A stretch of 64,000 bases of DNA from Oscheius sp. JU75 (GCA_037178855.1 JASJZC010000005.1:2232001-2296000), one strand, 5' to 3'; shown: positions 45,801 to 56,938, counted from the first letter of the stretch. Notes: generated by a model from the letters alone, not told the origin. Numbers and translations: made by a program.

Positions 45801-48130
45801 CACACTATTGCGTACGCGCGGGGAAAATTTGTTTCTTATACGTCTGTTGGTCATTTGTTTTTTTTGCTTCCTTCGATCATATTTTTCTTGGGCTTTTATT
45901 AGCGTACATGTGTGTATGTTGACATTTTTAGGTGGATGGCACCGATCCGAAATCATCTAACGTACGAGCAGAAGGCGAAACTAATCAAAGCCAAAGACAA
46001 TGGAAGCACAGTTGATGATCTAGCGAAAAGTTTTGGGATATCGCGAGCTGGAGTCTATCGAATACTGACGAAACGAGCCGACATCTTGGACAAAATTTCA
46101 AAGGGAGTGGATCCCAGAAGAAAACATGTCAACACGGATGAGGATGGCCAGGAAATAGAGGAAGCTACATTTTTATGGTTCAAGACAATGCGAGCGAACA
46201 ATAATCCAGTCCGCGGATCGTTGCTACAGGTTTTCTGCAACATTTTGCTGTTATATCAGGTTTTTTTTAGGAGAAGGCAAGAGAGTTTGCTTCGCTCAAA
46301 GGCAACAACGAATTTCGAGCTAGCGAGGGATGGCTTTCGAACTTCAAAAAACGTCATGGAATCAGCATGAAGATAATTCAAGGAGAAGAAGGCTCGGTAG
46401 ATATGGAGACAGTTGCAAACTGGCAAACTACTGTCCTTCGAGATGAACTGGAGAAGTTCCCGCCTGCAGATGTTTACAACGTCGACGAAACAGGACTTTT
46501 CTGGAAACTTCTTCCGAACAAGACGTTGGCATTCAAGAATCAACGCTGTTCTGGAGGGAAAAAAGCTAAAGATCGACTGACGATCCTAATCGGATGCAAC
46601 ATGGATGGATCAGACAAGCTTCCGCTTCTGGTCATTGGAAAATCAGCCAAGCCCCGCTGTTTTCGTAATGCTGTAATCCCTGTCACCTACACGGCCAACA
46701 GCAAAGCATGGATGACGAGTAAGCACTTTTTTAACGCTGTTTCAAATGAATTTAGGTGCTATTTTCGCCGACTATCTCAAGAAGCTGAATAACCGATTCC
46801 GAGGTGACAACAGACATGTCGTACTGTTCATCGATAACTGTCCCGCACATCCCGACATTTCCGAAGAACTCACTAATATTACACTCCGTTTTTTGCCGCC
46901 CAATACGACTTCAAAAAGTCAGCCGATGGACATGGGAATAATTCAGAATTTCAAGGTGAGCGTTCCGTGTTTATCAACCATTTGTTTAAGGTTCACTATC
47001 GACGAAGAATGATGCGCATGCTCGTAGCGTCGTTCGATCGAAACGAGGAGCACAAAATAGATCTATTGACCGCATTATGGACTCTTTTCCTTTCCTGGAA
47101 TGATGTCGCAGCGAATACAATCTTGAACTGCTTCCGACATGCAGGATTTCTTCATATCCAGGTTGATTTTTGTTAAATACATACATCTCTAACTTTTAGA
47201 ACGATGTATCGGATCTCGAAACTGTGGAAATAGATGAATACTGTCAGCGCCAATTTGAGGATTTACGACTGAGCGAGCTCCTGCAAAATATCGACATAGA
47301 AGAATATCTAGCAATCGACGATGATGTAGCAACGTCAGGAGTTCCGTCGAGAGCCGATTTCTACCTCAAGAATCAGGAAGGCTCGTTTGAATCCGAAGAA
47401 GATCTTGGAGAGTCTCATGAGGAAACAAGCCAAATCTCCTTCGCAGATGCGCACCAGTCTTTGCATGTGGTTTTAAAATTTATGGAACAGAATTCTAACT
47501 CGAATGTTGTAAGCAAAGTTGATGCTCTTATGGATGAGTTTGAGGCCATTCGCATAAAGCGCAGCCGACAAACCAGTATTGTTGACTTTTTCAATGTTTG
47601 TTGATTGTTTTCCAATAAAATAGTTCGCTAAACAAGCTATACACATAAAACTGGGGCGTTTACTAGAATATTGGGCATCCTGGGGGTAAAATAAGCCATT
47701 TTTCTGCAAAACTCTCGGTTTAGTAGACCTCGCCAAATAGTAGACTTTTTCTGTGCAAAACGCGTGTCTACTATATCGAGAGTTGACTGTATATGTTTTT
47801 TTTACCAAAATGCAGACTAACGAGGTATTCTGCTTGAGTAAACAGTATATACGGAATTTCAGGCTATCAGGTTTTTACTGCGAACACCGTAACAGCGTTG
47901 TGTCAATAAAGTGAAACATACATCTTTGTATAGCTTTTGGAACCCAGGAACACTAGTGCAGTCTCATACATTTCCTATAGTATATTCAGCTAGTGAAACA
48001 CAACGTTTTTATACACAAAAACTCACGAAATCATCCTCGCCCTCATTGATCCAGTCCTCCTGGTAGGAATTCTGACCACGGCAGCTGACAGGCCAGCGAT
48101 GAGCAATGAGATGACCAGAATTATCTTCAT
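42818..48130 (-). CDS. secreted aspartic protease, pepsin family A1 (4 exons)
   Basis: Minus-strand exons 48130-48027, 44884-44410, 43767-43306 and 42961-42818 join in phase to 394 codons plus TAG. Exon 1 is a signal peptide (MKIILVISLLIAGLSA) plus the start of a basic propeptide. Exon 2 has YLGNVTIGTPSQ, the first catalytic DTGSS (Asp87) and the flap tyrosine in LQYASGSSSG (Tyr137). Exon 3 has the second catalytic DTGTS (Asp277) and IPSIEYVLDL. Exon 4 ends with the family's closing strand (LGDTWIRSYCNIYD, IGFAKAK). All catalytic residues are present, so it should be active. Nematode relatives are gut or lysosomal digestive enzymes. Intron 1 is 3.1 kb and contains an antisense pogo-type transposon; the exons are intact. 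The gene sits between two paralogous channel genes. Confidence 0.95.
45936..47604 (+). CDS. pogo/Tigger-type transposase (5 exons), apparently intact
   Basis: Exons 45936-46229, 46271-46718, 46756-46955, 46991-47161 and 47200-47604 join to 505 codons plus TGA. The four introns are only 35-41 nt. The N-terminus is a CENP-B/psq-like helix-turn-helix (LTYEQKAKLIKAKDNGSTVDD, then GISRAGVYRIL), followed by a second DNA-binding region (EFRASEGWLSNFKKRHGIS). The DDE-superfamily catalytic core shows YNVDETG (first Asp), LFIDNCPAH (second Asp) and QPMDMGII (third Asp, about 31 residues after the second). That DDxD layout is characteristic of pogo-group Tc1/mariner transposases. The acidic C-terminus ends RQTSIVDFF. 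AATAAA follows ten bases after the stop. No stop or frameshift interrupts the model, so the element may be autonomous or recently so. Confidence 0.93.
47614..47619 (+). terminator. polyadenylation signal of the transposase gene
   Basis: AATAAA begins 10 nt after the transposase stop and lies inside the element. Confidence 0.6.
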
Positions 48131-49426
48131 CCTCTGAAAATTTTATATTTTCTCGAACAGGCAAGTCAAAAACACAAAAAATTCAAAACTGTACACTCTT
48201 CCCAGCATTTTCTGCTCTTTTAAACCTTCCCGATAACGGTCGTCTTCTTATCGTTTGTCTCTAGTCTCCGTCCCGAATTCATCATCTATAGAGCCCGTGT
48301 CCGGGTCACTTACGTCAAGACCTGCTTCCCTGCGGGTCCCCCAGGACGTGGCAGCTTACTTTGGACCCGGGAACATGACAAATTCGGGGTGCGGTTCCGA
48401 AGTCTGATCGTAAATGGGCTCCTGTTGACGTAAGACGGGAGCGAGCGAAACTAGAGAGACTTTTGTAGGAGAGGGTGATAAGAGAGGGTTGATCTGTTTG
48501 GTTTGTAGGTAAGGACTGAAAATGTTTCCATTTGGGAATATACGAAGAGTAGGTCGCATCCTTGCGTCGACTGGTATGGTACCGTAGTTTGCTGAGCATT
48601 TGAAATTGTACTAAAGGGGCTTAGCATGCTTCAGTAGGCTAAAATGACGAAGTAGACCCTTATTGAACCCTGAAGTTTTTCAACATTGGTCTAAAATAAA
48701 ATCTATGATAAACGAGACATTCAGCATGCGGCTATGGCTTTCAAAATTCCTTTGTTTTGCTGCATTGATAAATACTGCATTGCTGCGTTCATACAATTCG
48801 TTTCTACTTCTTTCTTATTACAGTGCTTGTTTCACCAAGTTCTGGTTTTATTGAGCTTATGAAAGAGCAATCTGGATGTTCTAGGTGTCTGGGCATCCCT
48901 CAAACTCTAAAAACTTATATTTCGTCCTTTCACTTGTCATTTCGGCCTTGATCTAACTTCTTGACCATTCCTCAATACAAAGGAGTTAAGTGTGGTGACG
49001 CTGCTGGTTCGAACCCAAAAGGAGGAAGGCTCTTGAACAAAGTTTCTTTCGTTGCTGCTCTCGTAGTTCTGACTCTGTGCTAGTCTCTGTTGACTTTGTT
49101 AGTGTTCCTGAATCAGTTGTGCTCTGTCTGACTTGTATGATTTCAATACGCTTGACTGTCTGAACTGTGGCAGAACTTGATGGGGAGCGATGTAGCATAA
49201 ACAATTGTTGTCTGTAAGTTTCCTTCGTGAAACACTTTAACAGGAAGTGATTTCCATTACGGATCTGAAATTTAGTACTTTTACTGGTTTGTCTGTTTCG
49301 ACTATCCCAAAATTTCCTAATCCCCGCCGCCCATCATTTTGCCAACTTTCCTGCTCTAATTACGTGTCCAAAAAGTTGCACCTACATCTCAAATTTCATG
49401 TCATTCGCAGCCCGTTCAATCTACAA
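48131..49426. other. divergent intergenic region between protease and second channel gene
   Basis: It contains the putative protease promoter, TGTTTCA motifs at 48828 (plus) and 49228 (minus), and an isolated Pol III B-box-like GGTTCGAACCC near 49006. No additional gene was seen. Confidence 0.45.
48217..48252 (-). promoter_or_regulatory. candidate GATA sites and TATA-like element of the protease gene
   Basis: About 90-120 nt before the protease ATG there are a TTTAAAAG (minus strand, 48217-48224) and two GATAA-type sites (GATAA at 48232 on plus, CTTATC at 48247). Nematode intestinal genes are driven by GATA factors such as ELT-2 through such sites. That would fit a digestive protease but is inference. 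Confidence 0.35.
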
Positions 49427-51470
49427 ATGTTTCTACAATTGTTGGTATTACTTCCAGGTCTAGGTAAACCAATATTTTCTTGGGTTTCTCGGATAAAATT
49501 TCAGTATTTCCCACCGGTCCAGCCAAGAAATTCTACGAGAACGTGCTCAAAAATGAGAGTCTCTATGACAGACTATTCCCGCCATGGGACACGGATGGGA
49601 GACAAATGAATGTCACAATGGCATGCTACCAAATTATGCTGGCTTCGGTTAGGGAGGACAGTCTTGCGGTTGACTACATTACTCAAATCAATATGGTAAG
49701 TTGGTCTCTGTCATTCTCGAACATCCCATTTTTGTGTTTAAATAATGCTTATAGTGTTAACAAAAGAAAGTTCTTTAATGATCTGTGCGCGACAGGGACG
49801 GAGGACCAGAGACAGAGGGACAGAGCGCAAACGATTCAGAAACACCAACAAAGTCAATTGAAGGGATTCCATGAACTGTAACAAACACCGCTGTGGATCC
49901 CTGGAAACGCGATTTGTGAAAGCTCGACAGTACCACGCTGTTCTCAGAAATAGGTGTCAGAAGCTTTTATGCTTCTCTGTTCTTGTATATCCGTTCAAAA
50001 CAAATAAAACTTGATAGAGTTATTTCAGACCTGGAAAGACCCTCGACTCGCCTTCGATCCCAAGGACTACGGTAACGAATACAGTCTTATCATGCCGCCA
50101 AACAGTGTCTGGATTCCGAGAATTGATATATACAACGGCAAGAACAACCGCGATATCAAGAGTGACGCCCAGGATGACGTTGTTGAGGTTGGTCGTCCTT
50201 TTGGCCGTGACGGTACACGTACAACTATTAATTTTTGAATTCTGAAATGGTCTGCAAGGATGTGGCTCTTGCTCTGCTCTGCAACTTTGCAGAACAAGCT
50301 CAAAAATATCGTCTTCGACTCGAAAAAATTTATAGGTTCGTTATGACGGGAGTGCGTCTCAGGTCAGTTATGTTTACTTGGAGAGCTTGTGTTCCATCGA
50401 TGTTTGTGAGTTTTCGGCTCGGTTTCAAAGGAGTACAGTAATGTTTCAGCCCAATTTCCTTTCGATGAACAATGGTGTGTTTTCGGATTCACCTCGGCCA
50501 CTGTCCCCGTAGAACAACTTACAATTGATGTCATTCCGGAACTTGTCTTCACAGTAGTAAGTTTTCTAATTTTTTAACAAGGAGTTATAAGAAAAATATT
50601 TGTTTGTAGCCAATGTGAGCTATGTGTTTCTCTGTCTCTCGTCTGCTATCCTTTCTTCCCCTTCTACTGACTAGTCCTCGATCAAATCATTTTGTTAATG
50701 TCTGTGCCGGAAAAAATAATGTCTCGCAGTTGCTTGAAAGCTCGGAAGAGTTGTAAGAAAACCAATAAATTGAGGCACCTAGAGCTCGAAGCCATACATT
50801 TCTAACATTCCAGGGTCTACCCGAATGGGAAATTCTTGGAGCCAAGTCATTCGAGATATCCTATCTTCAAAGGAACAGGAACTTCTCCCTGGCCGAAGTG
50901 GCTGTTCATCTCAAAAGAAAGCCCCAATTCTACATCCATCTCCTCATACTTCCAACCTTTATTGTGACGACCATATGTATTTCGGCCATGCTACTGCCTA
51001 TCGACGTGGATCTGGGAGAGAGGGTCAGTTTAACTCTGTCTCTCTGTCTGTATCAGTTTTAATTTTTCAGATTAACCTCGGCATCGCCGGTCTTCTCTCC
51101 CTGACCTTTATGCTCAGCATCATGCTCAGTGAACTGCCGAAATCACCTTCTCTTCCCCTCATGGGTAAATTTTTCCCCATAATTTCTTACCCTTCCCATT
51201 TAGGCAAATGGGTAATCGCCGAGATCACCATCTGCTGCATAGCTATGCTTATCCCGATGGCTTTGAACATTACCGAGAGGAGGCTGTCAAAGTGCGATTT
51301 TTCAAAGTTCAAAACAGAAAAATTTCAGAAGATACGACCTTCGATGCTATCTGAAAACAGCGACGTTGTGTTTCTTCATTCTTGTTAATGTGGCCAATGC
51401 CCTCACGACAATTCTGCTATTTGTGGCCAGAGACAGGATTCCAGACTTGGCAGCCTATAAGGCTGTTTGA
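49427..51470 (+). CDS. Cys-loop (pentameric) ligand-gated ion channel subunit, copy 2 (9 exons)
   Basis: Exons 49427-49463, 49505-49695, 50029-50187, 50336-50405, 50450-50556, 50814-51023, 51071-51164, 51204-51291 and 51329-51470 join to 365 codons plus TGA. The first exon encodes a signal peptide (MFLQLLVLLPGLVF). The Cys-loop runs from Cys148 to Cys162 with FPFDEQW. M1 is FYIHLLILPTFIVTTICI, M2 NLGIAGLLSLTFMLSIM preceded by LGER (a Glu-Arg cation-type filter), M3 begins WVIAEITICC, and M4 LCFFILVNVANALTTILL. The M3-M4 loop is about 16 residues. Four internal exons have exactly the lengths seen in copy 1 (107, 210, 94, 88 nt), proving common origin. Intron gain or loss separates the N-terminal parts. 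AATAAA follows at 51633. Confidence 0.93.
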
Positions 51471-51632
51471 GGAGTACGAAAAATTTTTTGCAACTTCGGG
51501 TATATGGGAGCGATGGGGAGACTGGTCAAGACTGTAGAAACTGTATTTTCCCGTTGGAACTTTTGTGTTTCGTGGTGTATCCATAAGAAAAGTATGGTTG
51601 TACAAATTTTATTAACCAGTTTTAATGCATAA

Positions 51633-51638
51633 AATAAA
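51633..51638 (+). terminator. polyadenylation signal AATAAA
   Basis: It lies 163 nt after the stop of the second channel gene and is the first clear AATAAA downstream. Confidence 0.45.
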
Positions 51639-51639
51639 C

Positions 51640-54600
51640 AAACAAAAATATTGGGGGGGCATACTGCTGCTCATTGAGTTATTTTTTCAGCTGTAGTCTG
51701 TCCAGCGGCAAAGTTGAAAACACAGTCCTTCTTTTCAATCGTGACGGGACCTCTTTCAACGTGGCTACATTGAATACTCAGCCAAGCTGCCAAAGTTTTT
51801 CATTTTTCCCAAAAAATTTCTTTCATTGAGTATACAACGTAGCCGTGTTGTTTACTTCTGTATCGTTCCGAAAAACCATGTCTTCCTATTAGTTACGCTC
51901 GATCTTCAGACCATCGCTCTCGTTCCTTAAGGATAAGAGACAAGAGGAGACGTCCGCGACTGCTGGCCAGTGGCTTATATTCTATTTATACTGTTTTCGT
52001 TGTCAAAAAGAGACCCTGAAAAGTATTTTGTCTTCCTCTTACGAGCTTGAAACGTGCTACCTATACCTGCCAAAATCTAAGGAAAGTGTCCAAAAATTGC
52101 GAGTTCCGTCTTCTTCCCTACAATATTTCGCGGTCATTTCGACCTGTTCCATTTGCCGTCTCGTTATTTGAACTGTTAAATTTGTAGCATGACGTCTAAA
52201 CCAGTATAAAAAAATGTTTTTCAGCAAAAAAAACGAGGTTATATCGATGATCCCTTTTTTATGCTTACTCTAGTCCTTGATATTTGACGATTTTCAAAGG
52301 TTTCTCCTAAAATGGCTCACAGCCAGTAAAGTTGCACAAAGTCTGTTCACGAGCTAGGCTATTGACTTTCCAAGGAGCGCCTGAAACCGACATAGACTTG
52401 TTTAGAGTAAACCAGACTGCTCATTTTCTCGTTAGAAACTTGACAAGATCCTTCAGTCTCCCCTTCGTCAAATTGCTTTTTTACTTGGAGGCACATTTTC
52501 GAAAGACGGATTATGTGACAGAAGGCAGCATGCATGTTTGGATGTTATCGGTTTTAAAGCAAAAATACATCTAATTACTATCAGGGGTTATATTGTACGC
52601 TGGGTATGAAAAACATAGTTAAAAAACGCAAATCACGATGGAAAAGGTAGAAAAATGCGATTTGGCTCAGCGGGCTCGCGCCAAAAATTTTGAACTGACG
52701 ATTGGTTGCCGAACAAGTACTCCTCTTTCCTTGACTTCCCCCAGATTTCATCCTTCAGTAAACATCCGGTCGTCTCGTCATCTCGTCCTCAGGGGTCCGC
52801 AGACTCATTCAATTCCGTCTGCTGATTGTCGTACGGTAGTTTGGCGGCCGTCAGTCGAGCTGTCGGCACCCGATGCCTGCTTGACGTCTTCCGGACGACC
52901 GACACCGTCCCTCGGGGCTCGCGCCGAGGAATGTCACATCTCCGCAGCCGTTCTGTTCCCCTGTTTTTGGCGAAGACCCACCCTTTTGTTGCTTTATCAC
53001 CAACCCCCTAAAGCGTAGTAGTACTATTTGGAAGAGCGGCCGAGTGAAAGAGCGAGTTATCAGTTTGTGACGGGCCAGCAGGTGCTGTCTATCTACTGAC
53101 CACTCAGTACGATGGCACCTTCAACCTTATTTACAACAGCAATGTCCTTTTTCTTCATCTGGCCAGCTTTCGAAAGAAATTCGAGGAGGTTTCAAGCTGG
53201 CATATCAAGAGGCAATCTTCCGAGATATTGTTATCTCACACAGGCATAATTTTTACGTCATATTTGGAACTAAAAAAGTCCCCGAAACTTCTAATGTCGT
53301 TTAGCATCTAAATGTGACAATAACAATGGTGAGACGAGGAAATATTCCCGCGATTTCTTGGGCATACCTTCTGGCTAGTATTTCTTGACTTTTCACTACG
53401 ATCGGCTTGTAACGATGCGCATCATTATAAGGATCCGTTTGATACCAAACATGACGGGAAAATTATGTCAGAGGAAAAAGATACAAGTGGCGCTCGGTTC
53501 TTGTTTGCGTAAGAACCTTTGAATCAAAAAGGAGAAGCTCTTTTCCGTTGTGATTGGCTGATTTTAAGATTAGAAGTCCCCAAAATGTTAGCTAAATCAA
53601 GATTGTTAGCTACAGTAGGAAGCCTCCACTGTCATTCTCTCTCCAGCCTCAATGAGACATTTTCCGGTTCAAAAAGTGTCGGCTATATACTATGGCTGTG
53701 CCTCCTGGCTTCCCCCAGCTGACCCTTCTCCCGACTGGCTGTAAAGAGCCCCTCTGCCTTGACCAGACTTATGTCATCTTCCACGCACTATTACTACCCC
53801 ACGGTGTGTGTGTGCTTTCGGCTGTGTGACGAAGTTCGTCCGTTTTGAAAATAAGCCCGACTACAATAGTCACTCTCTCCCATTGGAAGAGATTCTAGTG
53901 AACAACATGAGTCTCTACGTCCGTCGTCGGGATAAGCTGCTTCCGAGCTCCCCGAAAATAGAGGGGTTCGGTTTGTAGAAAAATGTGAGGATACTCGCGT
54001 ATAATCCCGGATTGGTAGCTCGTTTAACACATCAGAAACACGCAAAGAAGGATCTGGAGAGATGATTGACCTTCTCCTGTCTCTCTCGCTCTCTCTTTGA
54101 ATTCGAACATTGTTCCAAAGATCACTTTTCTTTCCTTAACTGTAAGTCTTTCCACCAATGATTTTCTGCTAACTCTTCCTGTCTGTCAAGTAACTATGAG
54201 TGACAATAGTCTCCAAGGGCTATTGTAGCCCAGATCCCTAGAAGAGCAACGTCTGCCTCCTAATCCGTTTGTTTCGTGGACTGATAAGGCCGGAAAACTT
54301 TCGGAAATAGTACAGCTGTCCCTTGGAGCTGGTCACTCAGACTCTCTTTTCGCGCCCTTATCTGTTCCAGCCTTTATCACGTCTCCAATTGTCCTTCATC
54401 GTCTCCCCTTTACGCTCTGATCTCCGTAGTAAAGCATGATCTGGAAGGTTCATTAATTCTCAGGGGCTGACCATGCGGGAAACATCATATAGTCGAGGGG
54501 GAGAGGAGGTGGAGAGGATCAGCTGTCTCTTGGCTGTTGCTGCAAAAATGACCGCGGGACGCGAGGAGAGAGAAAGAGCAAAATAAAGTTACGACGACGA

Positions 54601-54993
54601 CATGAGCAGGGTGTAGTTTACGAGGAGGGGCCCTCCATGTGAACCGGGCGTAATGTGTTTGGTCTGGAGGCCATCTATCTAAGTCTTTCGAAATTCTTTA
54701 TGCCTAGTGCTACGATAGGTCTTCCATCACCTGTCTCTCTCACTGTTACTTCTTCCATTGCCCAATCGAAAACAGTTCCTATTACAGTGGTCATTTCCGT
54801 CTTGTCTCGTCTTTGTCTCTCTTTGACTCGCTGTACCGAACTGTCAGTTACAACTTTTACATAGAACTTTGTTGTAACTTTCCGCCGGTAAAAGTGGCCT
54901 AACTGGAAGTATCTGGGGAAAATTGTCGTACTCGATCCAGCTATGCCTTACTGTACAATAGTATTAGAGGCAGTACTTTGATGACACACACGG
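51640..54993. other. 3.3-kb stretch without a confident gene
   Basis: A CpG-rich patch at 52780-52990 has several overlapping open frames on both strands, none convincing. The rest shows no recognisable coding or RNA signal. TGTTTCA motifs are absent. Confidence 0.4.
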
Positions 54994-55488
54994 ATGCAAT
55001 TACAATGGGTGTTTATTTGCAGTAGCTACACCTTCTTAACTGCAACTCAAAACTCTATTGACGCTCCAATATTTCAGCGAAGTTTCAAAGTAGCTTCGTC
55101 TAATTATGTTGCTATTGCGAAATTACGTCCTTGTATCATCAAAGTACCTCAGAGGCTTCCCAACTGGTACCAATCTGCCTGTATTTCTACAGCTCGTTCA
55201 TTAGTGTCATGCTCTATCCACAGTCATTGTAATCTGTTCAGAAAAAGGAGAGCATTTTTTAAATGGACCCGCCTTTGGCTGCGCACCAACTTAACCCATG
55301 CAAATCTTCGATACGCCGCCGAGGATATGCGTGCCGCGCAACTCGAATTATGCTACCTTTCCCTTGAACAGACTCATTTGGAGACTACCAATGTCCCTAA
55401 TCCTTTGTTCATAATTCCACTTTCTTCCTTACTCGATCTCAGCAAAATCCTTTTCCCGAATGGTCAGCCCATAGAATACCAGAACTGA
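54994..55488 (+). CDS. putative single-exon gene, unknown product
   Basis: An ATG-to-TGA frame of 164 codons has reasonably balanced codon use in its second half. The predicted protein has a hydrophobic start (WVFICSSYTFLTA), basic and aromatic stretches (RKRRAFFKWTRLW), then YAAEDMRAAQLELCYLSLEQ and a tail ending FPNGQPIEYQN. A polyadenylation signal (AATAAA, about 55551) lies about 60 nt after the stop, which supports it. A TATTTCAG acceptor at about 55070-55078 raises the alternative that only the second part is an exon. I recognise no family. Confidence 0.35.
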   Translation: MQLQWVFICSSYTFLTATQNSIDAPIFQRSFKVASSNYVAIAKLRPCIIKVPQRLPNWYQSACISTARSLVSCSIHSHCNLFRKRRAFFKWTRLWLRTNLTHANLRYAAEDMRAAQLELCYLSLEQTHLETTNVPNPLFIIPLSSLLDLSKILFPNGQPIEYQN

Positions 55489-56669
55489 CATGGAACTTTT
55501 CTCCTTTCTGACATTGCTTACTGAGCTTTCTCTAAGAGGATATTAAAAAGAAATAAAATCGTGTTCTTGTTCCTTGATAACCTCCCTCCCAGACCCCCCT
55601 CTCACTTTCGCATACGCTCATAACCCCGTCCGTCAAGTAGCAGCCGTTAGAAGCAATGGTCTCGGTCATTTGGGCTCTTTTTCCAGAGGACAACCCCTTC
55701 CCCGCGAAATGACATCCTAAAGGTTATAATTTCCTGGGTCTCTGACACATTACCGTAACCCCCCTCCCCACCAAAATGTCGGGAGCGGAAACAAGAGTCA
55801 GCTGACTACTGTGCTTGTACTAGTTTTCTCATCCATCTCTCTCAAATCAAGAGAGTAGAGACAGACAATAGTCCGACTGCCATAGGTGGCTTCCTGTCTC
55901 GCGACCAAATAGGTTATTCGGTCCGACAAAAAGTGTCAGCTCCCGTCGAGGTAGATGTATACAACACGGGCCATTAGCAACTTTACTACTGCTACTGTAG
56001 TTTCCGAGAATAGGCTTGTATTTTTGTTTTTCCCGAGGCGGCTCGAATATTTACAGGGTAGGGCGGAATAATAACCTCGATACAATACTTTGAGGGAGAT
56101 TTCACGCAGCTGCATTTTGTTTACTGACTCTCTCGCGTAGTAACAACTGAATCTCCGGCTCCATTAAGGCTGATAAACAGAGATATCATTATAGGGCTCC
56201 AACAGTAGCATTTGACTGTCGTCTTGTAGTTGGGTCCTGCCACGAACTTCACTGAATAAGCTTGATTTGCATTTTTCTGTGGTTTACATTACATTCATTT
56301 TTCGACTTCTAAGTGTCGTACTGGCCTCAGGGTTCATCTTGTTGGTAGTATTCCTTGTCTCTGTATCTTACCAATAATGGCTGTTTTATATACATTCTTG
56401 AACCAAACTCACATATACCAGCCATTCAGAAGCTCCAAAAATCTCGGCGGGGTCGGGTTGCTCAGATTCATAAACTAACTGAGCTATACGTCCAGCGGCC
56501 GCGGTGCGCCCTAACGAGTTGTCTCTTCAGATCTATTGAGTCTACTGAACCCGAAGCTTTTCCCTTGTATTACCGAGACCCCCCTCGGTTGGAAGACCCC
56601 TCACGAGATTAACTCTTTTTGAGAAAAAGAAGAATTGGAAATCGATGTTTCCTTTGGATGGCTGTTTTA

Positions 56670-56882
56670 TTAGCCGACGGGCGTTGTAGATCCCACAGTC
56701 CGCTGTCGCAGTCTCCTCTCTCTCGAGACTGCCTCGTACATTTCATCTATTTCAATTCGTAGGGCGGCGGACGGTGTGTGAAATGGCGCGCCACGTAATA
56801 GAATGCCGCGAACGAACTTTCCGCAGAGAGCTGTGAATCGTCTCCGTCTTCTTCTCTTCAAGGCGGGACGAACTTCTGGGCG
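56670..56882 (-). CDS. putative 3'-terminal exon of an unidentified minus-strand gene
   Basis: On the minus strand a TTTCTCTTTAG acceptor abuts 56882 and a 70-codon open frame with well-biased codons runs to TAA at 56670. The peptide is basic: KRRRRRRFTALCGKFVRG, then PSAALRIEIDEMYEAVSRER, ending TVGSTTPVG. An AATAAA on the same strand overlaps the stop (56666-56671), implying a very short 3'UTR. Upstream exons would lie to the right; 57638-57746 is a candidate partner. The family is not recognised. Confidence 0.4.
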   Translation of the reverse strand, partial: RPEVRPALKRRRRRRFTALCGKFVRGILLRGAPFHTPSAALRIEIDEMYEAVSRERRLRQRTVGSTTPVG

Positions 56883-56938
56883 CTAAAGAGAAAGAAGAAA
56901 GGGACAGACGACTTCTCATTGCCATTAGCAGACATTCT

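Larger units (their letters stand above)
45586..47789 (+). mobile_element. 2.2-kb pogo/Tigger-type DNA transposon
   Basis: Terminal inverted repeats begin CAGTCAACTCTCGATATAGT and close with the reverse complement ending GAGAGTTGACTG, with a TA on each side. Further subterminal copies of CTCGATATAGTAGAC-like repeats occur within the first 200 bp and last 100 bp, typical binding sites for the transposase. The cargo is one transposase gene (45936-47604). The element is complete and sits in intron 1 of the aspartic protease gene, on the opposite strand. The MITE at 10766 is derived from this family. Confidence 0.95.
48..50448. promoter_or_regulatory. about 98 TGTTTCA heptamers (Ruby-type piRNA promoter core)
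   Basis: Start positions of plus copies include 789, 1301, 2651, 2882, 3198, 3373, 4038, 4078, 4310, 4820, 5168, 5255, 5760, 7671, 11755, 13127, 13258, 13992, 14148, 14213, 14568, 15488, 15873, 16606, 17980, 18767, 19931, 20813, 22257, 24269, 24507, 24595, 25469, 25780, 25997, 27086, 29495, 35317, 35841, 37773, 39338, 40570, 41709, 42736, 45098, 45221, 45455, 45528 and 48828. Minus copies (TGAAACA) include 48, 431, 5925, 9514, 9948, 10963, 11170, 12267, 16434, 17234, 17400, 19567, 19758, 20471, 21223, 22961, 23089, 23223, 26566, 27840, 29170, eight between 30383 and 31647, 32475, 32664, 32783, 32897, 33821, 35398, 39295, 39787, 39971, 42800, 43274, 44223, 44343, 45406, 47912, 47994 and 49228. 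They avoid exons. C. elegans 21U-RNA genes use core CTGTTTCA about 40 nt upstream of the RNA's first U. Confidence 0.7.

Noticed and set aside
45912-45935. Earlier ATG at 45918 for the transposase
   Set aside because: It lies before a TTTTTAG that looks like an acceptor, so the conserved start MAPIRNHLTYEQK at 45936 is preferred.
49000-49020. GGTTCGAACCC near 49006 as a tRNA B box
   Set aside because: There is no A box upstream and no pairing stems; a palindromic TTCGAA match alone is not enough.
56440-56510. Minus-strand TAGCTCAGTTAGT resembling a tRNA A box
   Set aside because: No B box at the right distance and no cloverleaf; I treat it as a chance match or an unrecognisable relic.
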